Assembly: GCF_009870125.1 (NCBI RefSeq)
Contig: NC_046680.1
Span: 20,789,501-20,853,500, forward strand
Source of the DNA: Drosophila pseudoobscura
Taxonomy: Eukaryota; Arthropoda; Insecta; Diptera; Drosophilidae
DNA: 64,000 nucleotides
Direction: 5' to 3'
Part shown: positions 49,337-63,600 of the stretch, piece by piece
Position numbering within the stretch: the first letter of the stretch is position 1
Layout of the letters: the number at the start of each line of letters is the position of its first letter
Position numbers and translations under genes: made by a program
Notes under the pieces: generated by a model
Database searches by the model: none
The model's input: only the letters and a program-made list of their open reading frames with translations
What the model was told of the DNA's origin: nothing

Positions 49337-52300
49337 TAATATAATGATAATACAACAAACTATGTATGTATGTATGTGCATTGTATAATAATAATAATAA
49401 TATTAGAAGGGGCCACTGCCACTCAAACGATTTGCTTTTGTTCCCTCCACTTTTACTCATCAAACGTGCGTGCTAATTTTTGTTTTTTTTTTTTGCTGTT
49501 TGAACATACGATCTTGAACGACAGTCCGCTAAGGTCAAAGTCGTTTTGAATGTGGGCCGGGCATTGATTTTCCGCAAAATATGGCGGAGCCGTGACAATA
49601 ATTGCGCATAAATGGATGAGCCAGCCGGAATAGTGAGTACTTCCGCCCATCGATTACATTTAGTCTCAGTCCCATGCCGCACTTTTAGGTTTTTATAATG
49701 TAACACTGGAAAGCTTTTATATTTGGTTACGCTAACTGTCTGGACCTTATCAAGTCGACTAGCTGATAGAAGCTTTGACATTGACTGGTCCCGGGTCCAG
49801 CTTTCAGTCCACACTTGATGCCCTGCCAAGGAAGGCAAATGAAACCCAATTAGATTTGTGGGTGTCCACTCCACGGATCTCTCACTGTATATCCCCATTA
49901 TTAATTGCACATTCGAACGGAAGCATGTCTGTGTATATTAATGTATTATATTATACATTTGCCTATGTCTGTCTGTCTGTTTGTCAAACACGTTTCGACT
50001 CAATAGCGAAACCATAAGAAGGTCATAAATATTGGGCAGAAAGTAAAAAGAGGACAAAAATAAAACACAGCCAGCGGCTGCGTGTGCCCCTCTCTCACTC
50101 TTTCTCTATCTCTGTCTCTATCGCAGTGATTGGGACTGTGTGCGTGTGGTGTGTGTATGGAATAGAATAAAATGTAATTAACACATGTCTGCCAGAGAGG
50201 AAGGGCGAGCAGAGGGCTCTGATGTAAATTGCAGCAGATGGTGGCGAGAGCCGGAAGGGAGAAGGGACGAGGCAGAGCGAAAAAGAAAATTAAGCAGAAA
50301 TTATGCAATTAAATGAGATCGATTACAATCAAAAAGTGAAATCCATATCGACACATCGAAGCACATCCTTGTGGCGGCGCACTCCTGCGTGGGCAGGTGT
50401 CTGTCTGTCTGTCTGGCAATACGATTGGGTCCGGTGACCTTTGACTTACGTTTCCAAAAAAAATGCACAAAAAGCGCCCTGCGCTTATCCTTGTTATCCA
50501 AAGGGACTCCAAAGGGGAGTGCGACTGTCAAGAAATCGCCGTTTCAGCACTCAAAACAATTGAAATCTGTGGGACAGCCTTTCGATCGAAGCTCTGGGGA
50601 CACAAATGCACACGGTTCCTATATGTGTTTTGTACACTCTTCCTCTTATTTTTTAGTTTTTGGGTAGGTAGAACACCGCGAAGTCGAATTTGTTCACTGC
50701 ACTTTACAACGGCGTGCTGTTTGCTTTCTTTCCCAGGAACTCGGCGAACCGCTCACGTCAAAGTTGCACGACCAACTCAACGGGCCGGTTGAGCTTCTCG
50801 CCAAAACTTGAAAGCAGCAGTCTCGCAGCTTCGACATTGCCGACATGGTATAAATATGATGGGTATAGAGTCTATAGATATTCCGCTCTGCGAGGGACCT
50901 AAGCAGACTGCATAGGCCACCACAAAGTGAGTTGGCTCTACCTTAAATAATTATACCAATTGTGGGGTTGGTGCCTGCTTATCTTCTCTGCCTCTCCCAA
51001 TCACGGCGCCTCTCTTCGGCTCTGCCTCCGTGCCTGCGCGTGTGCTCCTAACCGGTAATGAAATTTGTTCTTCACCATAGACACAAAAACAAATTCTGAA
51101 CTTTGTCCAAACGTCCAATTTTTGGTTTGTGTTGTTGTCACCGGATGCCGGCCACCATTGTCGGTGGGGGGAGCGTCACAGCTGTTCTCACCAGCCCCCA
51201 AAGCTAGGCCGAATCCAAAGAAGCTGGCCAATGTGAGAGAGAGGCTCTCGGAGCAGACATTCCAGTAATTACTCCAGTCTGCCGTTCTTTATCAGTCGTA
51301 AGTGGTGAGTGGTTTATTCCATTTCTCCATGCTCCACTAACACACATATGTATGTAAGTGGGAAATTATATTCACGGTGCTTCTAGACGTTGGGCTCTGT
51401 CAATTCTGTCTTTAGCTCAAGCAAATCTCTCTTGCCTGAGCAGACATGTGCCTAATCCAGAAAGAACTGTTTATTTGCAATTTCTAAACCATTCTCACAG
51501 GGCCCTGCAGGGTAGATGTTATTATTATGTTCCTGATCAACCCTCTCTAGAACTATTTCCAAATACATGGGTCGCAATCCAACAAAAACCATAAACCATT
51601 GAGCATCGCATCATTGGTGACGTCTCCCACCCATACATATCAGTTCGATGTTATGGAAACTTTTCAATCGCAAGACGATTGATAGAGCTGTTGTTGTTCT
51701 TTTTGTTTTGTGTTGTGGAGGCGACTAGAATGCTTCACCCATTTGAACTCGGCGCGTGTGTAGTCCGGCGATGTTAACGAAGCTGAAGCTTATTATATTA
51801 ACAGCCGGTGAGTCTACTTCTATATCGGGGGGAATCGTACGACTCAAAATTAATGTGGCGGGATGGAATGAAGATTCGGGCACTGATTCGGACTGAGAGC
51901 TCTCATCGTTGCCGACCCGACGATTGCGCTCTCTGTTATCGTCGCTATCAGCTGGACTTTATGATTGGCTCTCGCTCTCAAAAACTATATATTTACAAAT
52001 ATGTATACATGCATGTATATACATACATACATACATACATGTGTTGGAGCTTGTGTATCAGAGTCTTTTAGATTTTTATTTTTATATTAATGTGGCAATA
52101 ACAGGGGGCGCGTTATCTATATGTTAGACGAGACCCAACAAGAAGCATGTTGCGTATTGAAGAGGAATAGATATTTTGTACATACTATGTACTATAAGAT
52201 GTTTGTTTGGTTGGGCAGTTGTTTAGTCCATATTTTACTTTAGTATGTTTCTTTGTAATACTAATACAAAAAATCGGCTTGCTTTCAGCTGACAGTCCCA

Positions 52301-52361
52301 TAGATTAGATTGTAGATTGTATGTGAGAGGAATCGAAAAACATATTGGGATTGTTGGTAAG

Positions 52362-52558
52362 TGCCAGACACTCTTTATACTATATAGTAGTACATAGATG
52401 TTGATAAGAACTGCCACGCCTCCGTCTGAAAGCTATGGAAACCTTTTATAATACAGCTAATGCCAGACACTCAATACTCTATATATGTACATTAATGTTG
52501 ATAAGAACTGCCACGCCTCCGTCTGAAAGCTATGGAAACCATTTATAGTACAGCTAAT
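52362..52558. repeat. Tandem duplication, 100-bp unit, two copies
   Basis: Copy 1 (52362-52461) and copy 2 (52462-52558) both start GCCAGACACTC and end ACAGCTAAT. They share a near-identical core with GTTGATAAGAACTGCCACGC and CTCCGTCTGAAAGCTATGG. The flanks of the core differ by small substitutions and indels, while the core is unchanged. Not coding. Confidence 0.85.
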
Positions 52559-53103
52559 CTTCGCTATCAAACGAATTTAACAATATGTTGTGCCAGTCAC
52601 AGCTAATTACTAGACATTCCATATCTTATCAACATCAGGCGAGAGCTTTAAAAGGCTGACTTCCCAGTCATAATGGGATCTGTAATCACTATAGAATTTG
52701 AAAAAATTCCTTTTGTAAGATGTATTTGTCTAGACTTGTCCTACCAATAAATTATCGCAGTCTTGCTACACGTGCCGCTTATTTTCACTGATATTTTAAA
52801 ATTGAATTATTATTTCGTATCATTGGACCAAGGTTAAGTTATATTTTTCAATTCTGTAAATAGGTTATTATCAAAATATTTGCCAAGACTTGCACCTTGG
52901 ATTGTAAGCCTATTCTTGGATTAGCACATGCATTGTTTAATTAAAAACTTATCGACCTCCTAGGCGATAAATGAGATTCTATGAACGACAACATACTTCT
53001 ATGAAGCACAAAGTCCAATTAGATATTGACGGTAAAATAAATCAAGGATAGTACTAATTATATAAATCTGAAATATTATGAACTAGCTTACATATGCATT
53101 TAG

Positions 53104-53265
53104 GACCAACTCCCGGCCATGGTCTTAGTGTTACCTATACCGATCGAGCGGGTGATGGTGGTATCCGACACGAAGCACGTGCTAGATCCGGCTTCCATAT
53201 TCGGTAAAGTAGGGATGGGTTTGAAACTCGCTCGGATACCGGGCTCGCAAACATTAAAAAACTAA
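53104..53265 (+). other. Open exon-like segment, function unknown
   Basis: Preceded by CATTTAG, this segment is open for 53 codons to TAA 53263-53265 and reads MVLVLPIPIERVMVVSDTKH, with a possible donor (TTCG|GTAAAG) near 53204. It is GC-richer than its surroundings and sits right beside the mariner end. It may be an exon of an unrecognised gene or a piece of another repeat. The acceptor tract is poor in pyrimidines. Confidence 0.2.
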
Positions 53266-53281
53266 ATTACTAATCACGTGC

Positions 53282-53960
53282 TACGAGGGTTGCTATTTAT
53301 ATTTCGGGAATAGGAAATAAGAACAACAATTTTTAAATGAAAATGGTTTTATTGTTTTTCAAAATATTCCCCCTGATGATCAATACACTTTTGCATTCGC
53401 TTGAACCATTGGTCATAGCAGTTTTTCCACTCCTCTTGAAACACCTCCAAAACATGGTTTTTAAACTTTTCAACTGCTTATTCGGCGCTCGTAAAATGTT
53501 GACCACGCAGTTTTTTTTTATGTTAGGGAATAAAAAGAAGTCATTGGGTGCCAAGTCAGGACTGTAGGGAGGATGAGTCATCAATTCGACGTTTTGACTG
53601 CTTAAAAATTCACCTGTTTGTCGAGATGTGTGCGAGCTCGTGCTCGGCAGTTGGTTTTGCGAATTTCTCCGAAGACCTCCGGCAAACAAATGGTCGTGTA
53701 CCACTCAGAATTGACACTCCTACGTTTTTCTAGCGGAACAGTGGCCACATGACCCATTCTCCCGAAGAAACAGGCGACCATTTCCTTTGAAGTGCTTCGT
53801 GCTCGAACAACTTTTGTTGGATTTTGCTCATCTTGAAACACCCACACGGTCAATTGCTGTTTAGTTTCCGGCTCATACGCATATATCCATCGAACTTTTT
53901 ACGCATTTCCTTACTCCAATCGACGCGAGCCTTTTTTTGAGCTATTGATAAGTTATGGGG
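53282..53960 (-). mobile_element. Degenerate mariner-type transposon
   Basis: The minus strand carries pieces of a mariner transposase in different frames. The clearest is HPPYSPDLAPNDFFLFP, the family motif that holds the third catalytic Asp. Parts of the N-terminal half lie upstream in another frame (53853-53602), so several frameshifts and stops have killed the gene. The left edge has a terminal-repeat-like CGAGGGTTGCTATTTATATT after a TA target. No matching right repeat was seen, so the 5' end of the element is lost or too diverged. Confidence 0.85.
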
Positions 53961-54865
53961 TATCCAACGAGAGCAAACCTTTTTTACAACTAAGATGTAT
54001 TGAAGTGAAACTAATGAGGCAAGGATGCCTCTATCTCACGATATGTCACATTTATGTCATACTTTTAGGCCTTCCTGGCCGACAAGCCACACTACAGATC
54101 TTTGGGTATTTCGGTGCCACCGTGAACGATGGGTAAAACATTAGAAAGACAGTTAGCTTAGTGATTTATTATATGTCAGGGCATCTGAGAAATCTCAAAT
54201 CAATCTTCCGAATTTTATATGTTTTGTATATACGATAAATGTAAGTTCTTAACAGCTTATTTATTTTGTATGCTACATGACATCTACACTCTACAATTAG
54301 CAGCAGAGCCACCTGGCGACAAAATAGACATACATTTTTGACAATATTGCTTGCTAGTAACTTGATAATTGTTATTAAAGCCATTAAAACCAGCCTAGCA
54401 TCAATAATATCGAGTTTCCCCATTCGCCTCGTCTTTTAGTGATTGTATAGTCCTACAAAAATCATTAACTTTGTTGAAAATTCCGCTAATTAGTTTGTTA
54501 GGAATGGCTGGTTTCAATGTGTCCTGGTTGATTCCACTTAAAATGAAACGCGCTTTCTGAATACTTTTGTTATGTTATTGTCGTTGTAACTAAGTACTAC
54601 ACACAAGTCAGTAAATAGTAGTTATTATGCTAAACATTGTTTAACCAATAGGATGTCTAAATGTGCAAAAACGTGTACATTTTATAATCGAATTGGGAAA
54701 AGAGTATACATATTGTATATAAAGGCCGGGTTTAAATGTTTCGTAGTTGGGACAGCTGTTAAATGCTAATGGTGCAGACAACAATAATTCTCATGCCTAA
54801 GGTTAACATATTTCAGTGGATCATTGTATATCCGGTGCACATTCTACATATTACCCAAGTTACAT
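53961..54865. other. Intergenic AT-rich DNA upstream of the Got1 3' end
   Basis: No gene supported. A short + strand segment near 54068-54131 has an acceptor-like CATACTTTTAG and a GC-richer, protein-like stretch, but it is too short to call. Confidence 0.45.
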
Positions 54866-54869
54866 TTTA

Positions 54870-54871
<2 letters not shown>
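54866..54871 (-). terminator. AATAAA overlapping the Got1 stop codon
   Basis: On the minus strand TTGTAATAAAATG contains the TAA stop (54872-54870) and an AATAAA that shares two bases with it. If used, cleavage would give a 3' UTR of only about 15-30 nt. More distal signals may exist. Confidence 0.5.
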
Positions 54872-57469
<2,598 letters not shown>

Positions 57470-57589
57470 GGCGAAGAACTTGTAGAACAACGTAGCGAGC
57501 AGGCAATAACAAATAAATTAAATTTTGAGTGTGCTGTCCAGACAAGTGTAATCGGCAATAACAACAACAAAAACTACTGTCGACTACAA

Positions 57590-57805
57590 CTATCGATGTT
57601 TTCACTAACGATTTGTTCGACTGGATTGATGATACCAATTGAGCACCTGCACTTTGACTCTGACTTTCCCCTGCTTGACAATGAAGAATCCTATAATTTT
57701 TTGCTTTGCACGTTGGACGAAAAATAAAAAAGAACCCGCCAACTACTTTACGAAACCATCGATAGTACAACGATGTTTTTTCGAGAGTTTAGTCGACTAT
57801 CGATA
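57590..57805. promoter_or_regulatory. Divergent promoter of Got1 and the AN1 zinc-finger gene, with DRE
   Basis: A perfect TATCGATA lies at 57798-57805. Related words are TATCGATGTTTT at 57591-57602, ATCGATAG near 57759-57766 and CGATGTTTT at 57772-57780. They fall between two divergent start codons, so they probably serve one or both promoters. Confidence 0.55.
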
Positions 57806-57906
57806 CAACAACAGCTGGAGACCAGCTGATCCACGAAATGAACAACAAATCTGATTTCACGAAATGTTTTTAAGCTAAATCCTGGTCAAAAATAGAATAA
57901 ATCCTT

Positions 57907-58441
57907 ATGGCTGGTAAGTCATAAACTAAGACAGCATTGGGTTTTCAATTGTAAACCATTGCCCTTGACAGCCGATCCCAACCACCCCTCAACCTCGGCG
58001 GATGAAGCGCCTCTGTTTCCGCCCGCCAAGCCTGGCAAACGGATCGACTACGGTACAAATGATACACTGGAGCTTCTGGAGCGCATTCCGAGCCAAGTGG
58101 TCGATCTGAAGCTGGACGATGTGCTAACCGCCGTTAAGGAGGTGGACAACCTCTGCGACTATGCGCGCTGCAAGACCAAAACGAGCCTAATGGGCCAGGA
58201 CTGTCCGCACTGCAAGAAGCGGTTCTGTTTCAAGCACGGTCTGCCCGAGGTTCATGGCTGTGGCGAGGAAATCAAGCGGGACGAGCGCAAGAAGTTTCTG
58301 CACCCCAAGCCGGCGAAGACAGTGCGTCACGAGGAGGATGTCAAAAATGCCAAAAAAAGACTGGATGCTAAGTTGAAGGATATGCAAGTTGGGCGCATGC
58401 AAAAAGCAACCGGCGGGGGCTCCAAAAAGAAAGGAAAATAG
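57907..58441 (+). CDS. AN1-type zinc-finger protein
   Basis: A 7-nt coding first exon (57907-57913, ATGGCTG|GTAAGT) joins exon 57972-58441, giving 158 residues. The AN1 finger lies at about residues 61-100: CDYARCKTKTSLMGQDCPHC followed by KKRFCFKHGLPEVHGCGEE, with the usual Cys/His spacing. It most resembles the AN1 finger at the end of IGHMBP2/SMUBP2. The N-terminus is acidic and Pro-rich and the C-terminus very basic (GGGSKKKGK). AN1 proteins often act in ubiquitin or stress pathways, but no specific role can be read here. It is followed within 112 bp by the UPF0598 gene on the same strand. Confidence 0.88.
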
Positions 58442-58552
58442 CCGTAAAATTAATAGTTTTTCCCCATCGCACAATACACACGCATACATACACATCAACA
58501 GCTGATGAAATCAGCTGTTTTCGCGTTCTAAAATTTTACAGTTCTTGAAAAT

Positions 58553-59262
58553 ATGATTAAAACACAGCCTAGACATTTAATAAACCTGAAATACTTCAAC
58601 TTTAACCTACTGTCTACCCGTAATTTGCATTATGTTCAGGGTCAGACGCCAGAGCCGAAAATACGCGAATATTTTTACTACATTGATCATGAAGGAATGG
58701 TAAGTCGCATTAAACATTAGTTGGAATTTAATTAATTATGATTTACTCACAACAGCTCTTCTTGGACGATGCTAGAATGAAAAACTTCACCAGTTGCTTC
58801 AAGGAGAAGGATTTCCTCAAGTTCTTCTTTTCCCGCCTCCGTCTGAACAAAACGCAGCGTTATCTCAGCGACTTCCCGTACATCTCGCTATGCGGACGCG
58901 AACGCAACTTTATACGTTGCGATGACACGCCGCTTGTATTCACCGAACAATTGAAGAAGGCAGATGGCGACGAGGAAGTTCTTAGCTATGCCCATGCTGG
59001 ACAAGTCCTAACACTGCCCTACGAACCACACAAATTATACATGGACCCCAAAAATGGACGGGTTTATCACCCAGCAACGCCCCAAGTGGGTGGCATTGGC
59101 CTGGTTCGCTCTAAATTGGCCATTGAGCTCAGTCAATACTTTGAATTTCCAGCCGGAGATGCGTCTCCAACACATTTTAAATGGCACGGAGAACGACTAA
59201 AGCTTGAAAATGATTGGGTTGCAGGGACTCAACGCTTTCCCATGAGCGAGGAATGTCAGTAG
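58553..59262 (+). CDS. UPF0598 family protein (C8orf82 homologue; fly CG30010 type)
   Basis: Two exons (58553-58699, 58756-59262) encode 217 residues. The start MIKTQPRHLINLKYFNFNLL is basic and amphipathic, consistent with a mitochondrial leader. The conserved body contains REYFYYIDHEGMLFLDDARM, FLKFFFSRLRLN, YPFISLCGRE-type sequence (here DFPYISLCGRERNF) and GGIGLVRSKLAIELS. The biochemical role of this family is unknown. It begins only 112 bp after the AN1 gene and ends about 100 bp before the convergent crossbronx gene, with an ATTAAA signal at 59277-59282. Confidence 0.9.
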
Positions 59263-59361
59263 TTAAATAGTATAACATTAAACTTTAATGGAATATAATT
59301 GAGACAACATTCTAACTACGATTATTGGTTCCAGGACTAATATACAAATATACATATTACT

Positions 59362-59367
59362 TTTATT
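59362..59367 (-). terminator. AATAAA overlapping the crossbronx stop codon
   Basis: On the minus strand ATTGAATAAAAG contains the TAA stop (59365-59363) wholly inside an AATAAA. No other canonical signal was seen in the 100 bp before the convergent gene. Confidence 0.55.
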
Positions 59368-60258
59368 CAATGCTCAATGGCTTGAACTCGCCCTCCTTCA
59401 CCCATGAGAGCCCGGTCGCAGTGCCGCCATTCGTCTGTTGCAGAGTGGAATCCGTCTGATTATTCCTGCCTGCTTTGATTCGCTCCAACACCGGCCCATG
59501 CACATCTGGTTGAAACTTTTCAAATACTATATAGTGCGGATCCTCCGTTGGTTGAGGGTCATAGATATGCTCCTTGCTTTCCTTGATATTTTCAAGGACG
59601 CGGGCGGCAAACTCCTCCCGATTGGTGAGCAGCAGCTCGGCAGCCTCTGGATTCTTTATTTTGTCCATTTCAATGCCCCGAATACTGTCGATGGGATCCG
59701 AAAATATCGCTTGCATGTACTTAAAAAGCTGCCAGAGGTGATCTTCGCCACATCGCCACTCTGGAAAGGCATGACTGATGTCCAGGCTGTTGGTGTACGG
59801 GCACACATGGGGATGCAAGATGTTCTGCTGAAAAATTACAGTCTGAAAGGAATAGATCAGTAAAACCCATTTATCTCTGTGTCTGGGTTAACTAACTGGA
59901 AGACTTTTATCATCGGGAAAACGATCGGGCAGCAGAAGAGAGAAACGAAAGACGCTTTCTGAATAGAGACCCTGGCGTCCAAAGAAGACACCAAACCATT
60001 CTAAAAGAAACGAAATATATAAGGGGAATATTGAAGATTTGTTGTTATACTAACGCAAGGAGTTCGCTAAGCTGGGTATTGTGTATATTCCACCCAACTT
60101 CTCCGACTCAATCATTTTGCTGAAAATGGAAATGATTAGAAGAGATGTAAAGGAAACAAATTGGGAACTTACTATTCAGCCAGGATTTTGTACTCCTGCT
60201 GGATGGTTGTTATCAAAATCTTGTCATCCTTTTTATTTGCATCCAAATCGAGTGTCAT
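59363..60258 (-). CDS. cbx: Crossbronx, ubiquitin E2-like (UEV) protein of the AKTIP/FTS family
   Basis: Four exons (60258-60173, 60119-60055, 60000-59897, 59842-59363) encode 244 residues, the length of fly crossbronx. The UBC fold is seen from [20 protein letters not shown] through [33 protein letters not shown] and [20 protein letters not shown]. The active-site Cys region of true E2 enzymes is not conserved, so it should be catalytically dead. AKTIP, the human relative, links Hook proteins to vesicle transport and also works at telomeres; in flies crossbronx is needed in male fertility. The chain ends KPLSIE and the stop codon lies inside an AATAAA. Confidence 0.95.
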
Positions 60259-60597
60259 CGTGCGACGAAAAATTAATAAAATTAAAATTGTTTAAAGAAA
60301 GTTGTTTTGCCAAATCATATGTTTGTGAAGAGTTGCCACCTTGCCGATGACTGTGTTAGTGGTATTCCTGAAAGTGATTTAAAGTTTCCTAAGACAAATT
60401 TTAATCAGACCTCAATCAGCTACTTGTTCGCAATTTAACGGGGCGAATGTTTTCATCTATCAACTTTATATTTGCATTGCGAGCTAGCATTTGATGTTTT
60501 GCTTCAACGTCCTCGAAAAATCAATCAAACAAAAACGGCCGCCCAGGGCTGCACTTTCGGGGTTGTCCTATCACTGAATCGATTAGTTGTCGTTAAT

Positions 60598-60605
60598 ATC
60601 GATAC
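60598..60605. promoter_or_regulatory. DRE palindrome TATCGATA upstream of crossbronx
   Basis: A perfect DRE about 340 bp upstream of the crossbronx start codon, next to GCGCGATATC. It could serve crossbronx or a transcript on the other strand that is not visible here. Confidence 0.5.
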
Positions 60606-63600
60606 GGCGCGATATCTCACTCTACCTCCTTAAATCTAAGCAGCAGCCAAGAAAGGTACAGCTTCAAATTTCAAATCTTAAGGATCTGCCAAGGACACTT
60701 ACTTGCCTTTTGTTAATTAAAAAGCTCACATAATCCTCATTCAATTTAACTTTCCCAGAGGCAAAATCATCAAGTAAATAATTACGAAACAGGGTCGCCC
60801 GCCACCCGCTCCCTTGTCACCTGAGCCTATGCCAATGGCAATTAAGCGTGGGCTCCCACACAGTAAGCAGATTTATATTCATAAGCCAAGCCATAGCTGG
60901 AATCTTGTGGCATTTATAATTGAATTCCACGTACACTCCCAGCCAAAGCGACCGCAATGTGACCTATCCACCGACCCACCTGAATGGACCATACTGCCCA
61001 GGACATTATAGTAATGAAGCCAGCACAGTCAATTTCAATAACGCAATCAAATGCGTGCAGTTTCAAAACCACAAAAGCCAAACAAGAAGAAGAGGAACCA
61101 AATGCCATTCACAAAGCCATGGCCAATACTCAAACAGTGTGTCCGGTCGAGGCAATCTTTTTGGGCATTCCTGGCACGTATTTCCAATGGCCATAGCTGG
61201 AACGGGATGTGGTACTTCTCCGAGAAAAGGAAGCCCCCGATAATGGCCTGGCGAGTCGCATGCATATTTCAGTAATTTGCGCCACCTTTTGTGTGGTACG
61301 GCATTCACCTCTACCCGTGTAGTGTACACCGCCCGTGTCCCATCCCAGTCATTTCCGGTCTACATATTTCATGAGGGCACCAAAGTTTGCGGATGCAGCA
61401 ATTTTAAGAAAAAGCAGAGGAAACTTGAGTGGAACCACTCAAAATGTAATCGAAGTGTCTTAGACGCACCCCCACGCACCTGAATAGTCGCTCTTTTATG
61501 TGTGTTTGTGTTTGCATCTGTATTCATGGCGTCTCTCGTCTCGCCCCCAATCCCAATCCCAGCCCAGACTCCTCTGATGTTGGACGAAGTCATCTTGATT
61601 TTCAATTTCAACGCCATTTGCGCTTCACTGCCATTGGAAGTCATTTGCATTTTTCTCCATCTTACTGTTGCGTACCCCCAGGGGGCATATGCACTAGCTG
61701 GTTGGGAGGACTAACTAATTTTTGGGGGAGTTAGATCGGAGAACGACATTTGCAGATCAAAAATAGATTTTCAGTTAATTCAGTTCTCTATAGAGTTCGA
61801 TTGGTATACATTTAGAGGTACAACTTGTAGCTAATAAGACGCTGACGTTCCCTAAAGAGCTTCGAGCTCCTCAAGAGTATCTAATATTTGGCTAGATTTG
61901 TCCTCTCCGCGTTCCCGTTGTGTAGCCCAATAGGTGATAATGCTAATAATAAGTCGAGTCAATTGACAAAAAGTTTCGTCATTTTCAAACAGCCCCCAGC
62001 CACACCCGCTGGCAATTTGTAGACATCCCGCAGTAAATTTATTGAATGTGGAAATTTTAAAATTGTTCATTTGAGAAACAATTTGGGAGCATAAAATACA
62101 GACAAAATGCCTTCGTTTTCTTATGTCAGCATTGTCTGCCATAAGTTCGAATATATGGCAATAAAAAGACACTGTTGTTGTTGTTGTTGTCCTTGCTCTC
62201 TGGGGCCACCAACAACAAGCGCCCCGAGCATTCCAAGTGAGTTTGTCTGTCTGTCTGTCTTTGTGTATTTTTATGTGATTTCTCAAGCCATCTTCTATCT
62301 GGGGAGGATGGAAAGTGCTCTCATGTGCGATTGAATGGGAAATAGGGAAAATGTTATGCCATTTATTTAGAGCATTTCCAGCAAGGCAAGTCCCAGTGCC
62401 AATTGTGCAACTTACTCAATGAAATGTAAATGCGAATCAATTGTAGTTTTATTTGAAGTAATTCCTGATTCAACAAAATCGACTGCCAGTAAAAGCATTT
62501 AATTTCGAATATTCAATTTCAATTTCCATTTGCATATTGCTGTGTGACTTTCATTAGCATCAATTTAGTTAGTTAGTCAAATGGTTACTTCGTTAGTTGG
62601 AGTCACTAAAAGAGTTGAGGTTCCTCTGGGGTCTGGAGTCTGCCGGGGCGAAAACATCAAAAAGCACTTTGTGGAGGAGCAAACTTTCGGTGGTTCGGAA
62701 TACTGATTCGTACCTGAGCAGATGTAGAATATACATATATATACATAAGCTGTACGTGAGATCTCCCCGCTAACCAATTTGATTTGCCCCGCCCCGCCCG
62801 ACTGCCAGCGTCACCGCCTCTTGCCCCGGCCCGGCCCCGGCCACATCTGCCCTCTGTTTACACCTCTTGAGGTCGGCTGCTTCGCATGCATATCAACGAT
62901 TTTCAAATTGGCGACGAAATGATATGCCAAACTACACGGCAGAACAGGAGAGCCCCGGAATTCACCTTTCGCCGAGCCGTGGACGGGGACCTGAAGGACC
63001 TGCAGGCAGGCGTCAACGGCGACATCGACATTATCGTGGCACAGGCTGTAGCTGTAGCTGTAGCTAATGCTTGTCACGTCTCCTTCAACATTTGACAAGC
63101 CAAATTCGACAAAAAAATCCGCACGTTGTCGTGCCGTCCCGTCTCTGACTTTGTTTTTCGATTCGACGAAGAAAATGATTTTCACAGGTGAATTGGAAAG
63201 CGCGTAATGTTGTAATGTTTGACTTGGCAGCAGGCACGTACCCCATCCTCCGTGTTCGCCCGGCACTGGGAGAAATGGTGAAAGCCTCCATATGGTCTGT
63301 GAGCAATTGATGTTGCAACTATTCCTGCCAGTGTAGCACTCATGTGCCGCATCGACGAGCCAACGCTGCGTATGCGTATCCGTATGCGTATTCCGAATGC
63401 GAGGCGCCACTTTTGCAAATTGGATGAAAATCTTTGGCTTTTCAGCAGCGCAATTCGTTTGCCTTTTTATTTTCCTTATTCACCTTTTTGTTGCTTTGTT
63501 TCGCCTTGGGTGTTGCTCGTGTGGGATGCATCAGCCTGGAAATTGACATGTCTTGGCCATGTCAGCCCGAACACAAGCCCAAGCACAGCCCTGGCAGTGG

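Larger units (their letters stand above)
46908..53278. other. Gene-poor intergenic stretch
   Basis: No complete gene found on either strand. It is AT-rich with simple repeats (CTCT near 47604, GTCT near 49970, TACA near 52020, TCTG near 50400). The items worth separate notice are the exon-like fragment at 49138-49336, the tandem duplication at 52362-52558 and the open exon-like segment at 53104-53265. Confidence 0.5.

Noticed and set aside
53096-53280. Possible 5S rRNA or tRNA-like segment (GC-richer block)
   Set aside because: No A/B or internal control boxes and no match to the fly 5S sequence as I know it. It was kept only as an unknown open segment.
54068-54131. Short exon-like segment before Got1
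   Set aside because: It has an acceptor-like sequence but a stop within 20 codons in one frame and no partner exon. Too short to support.
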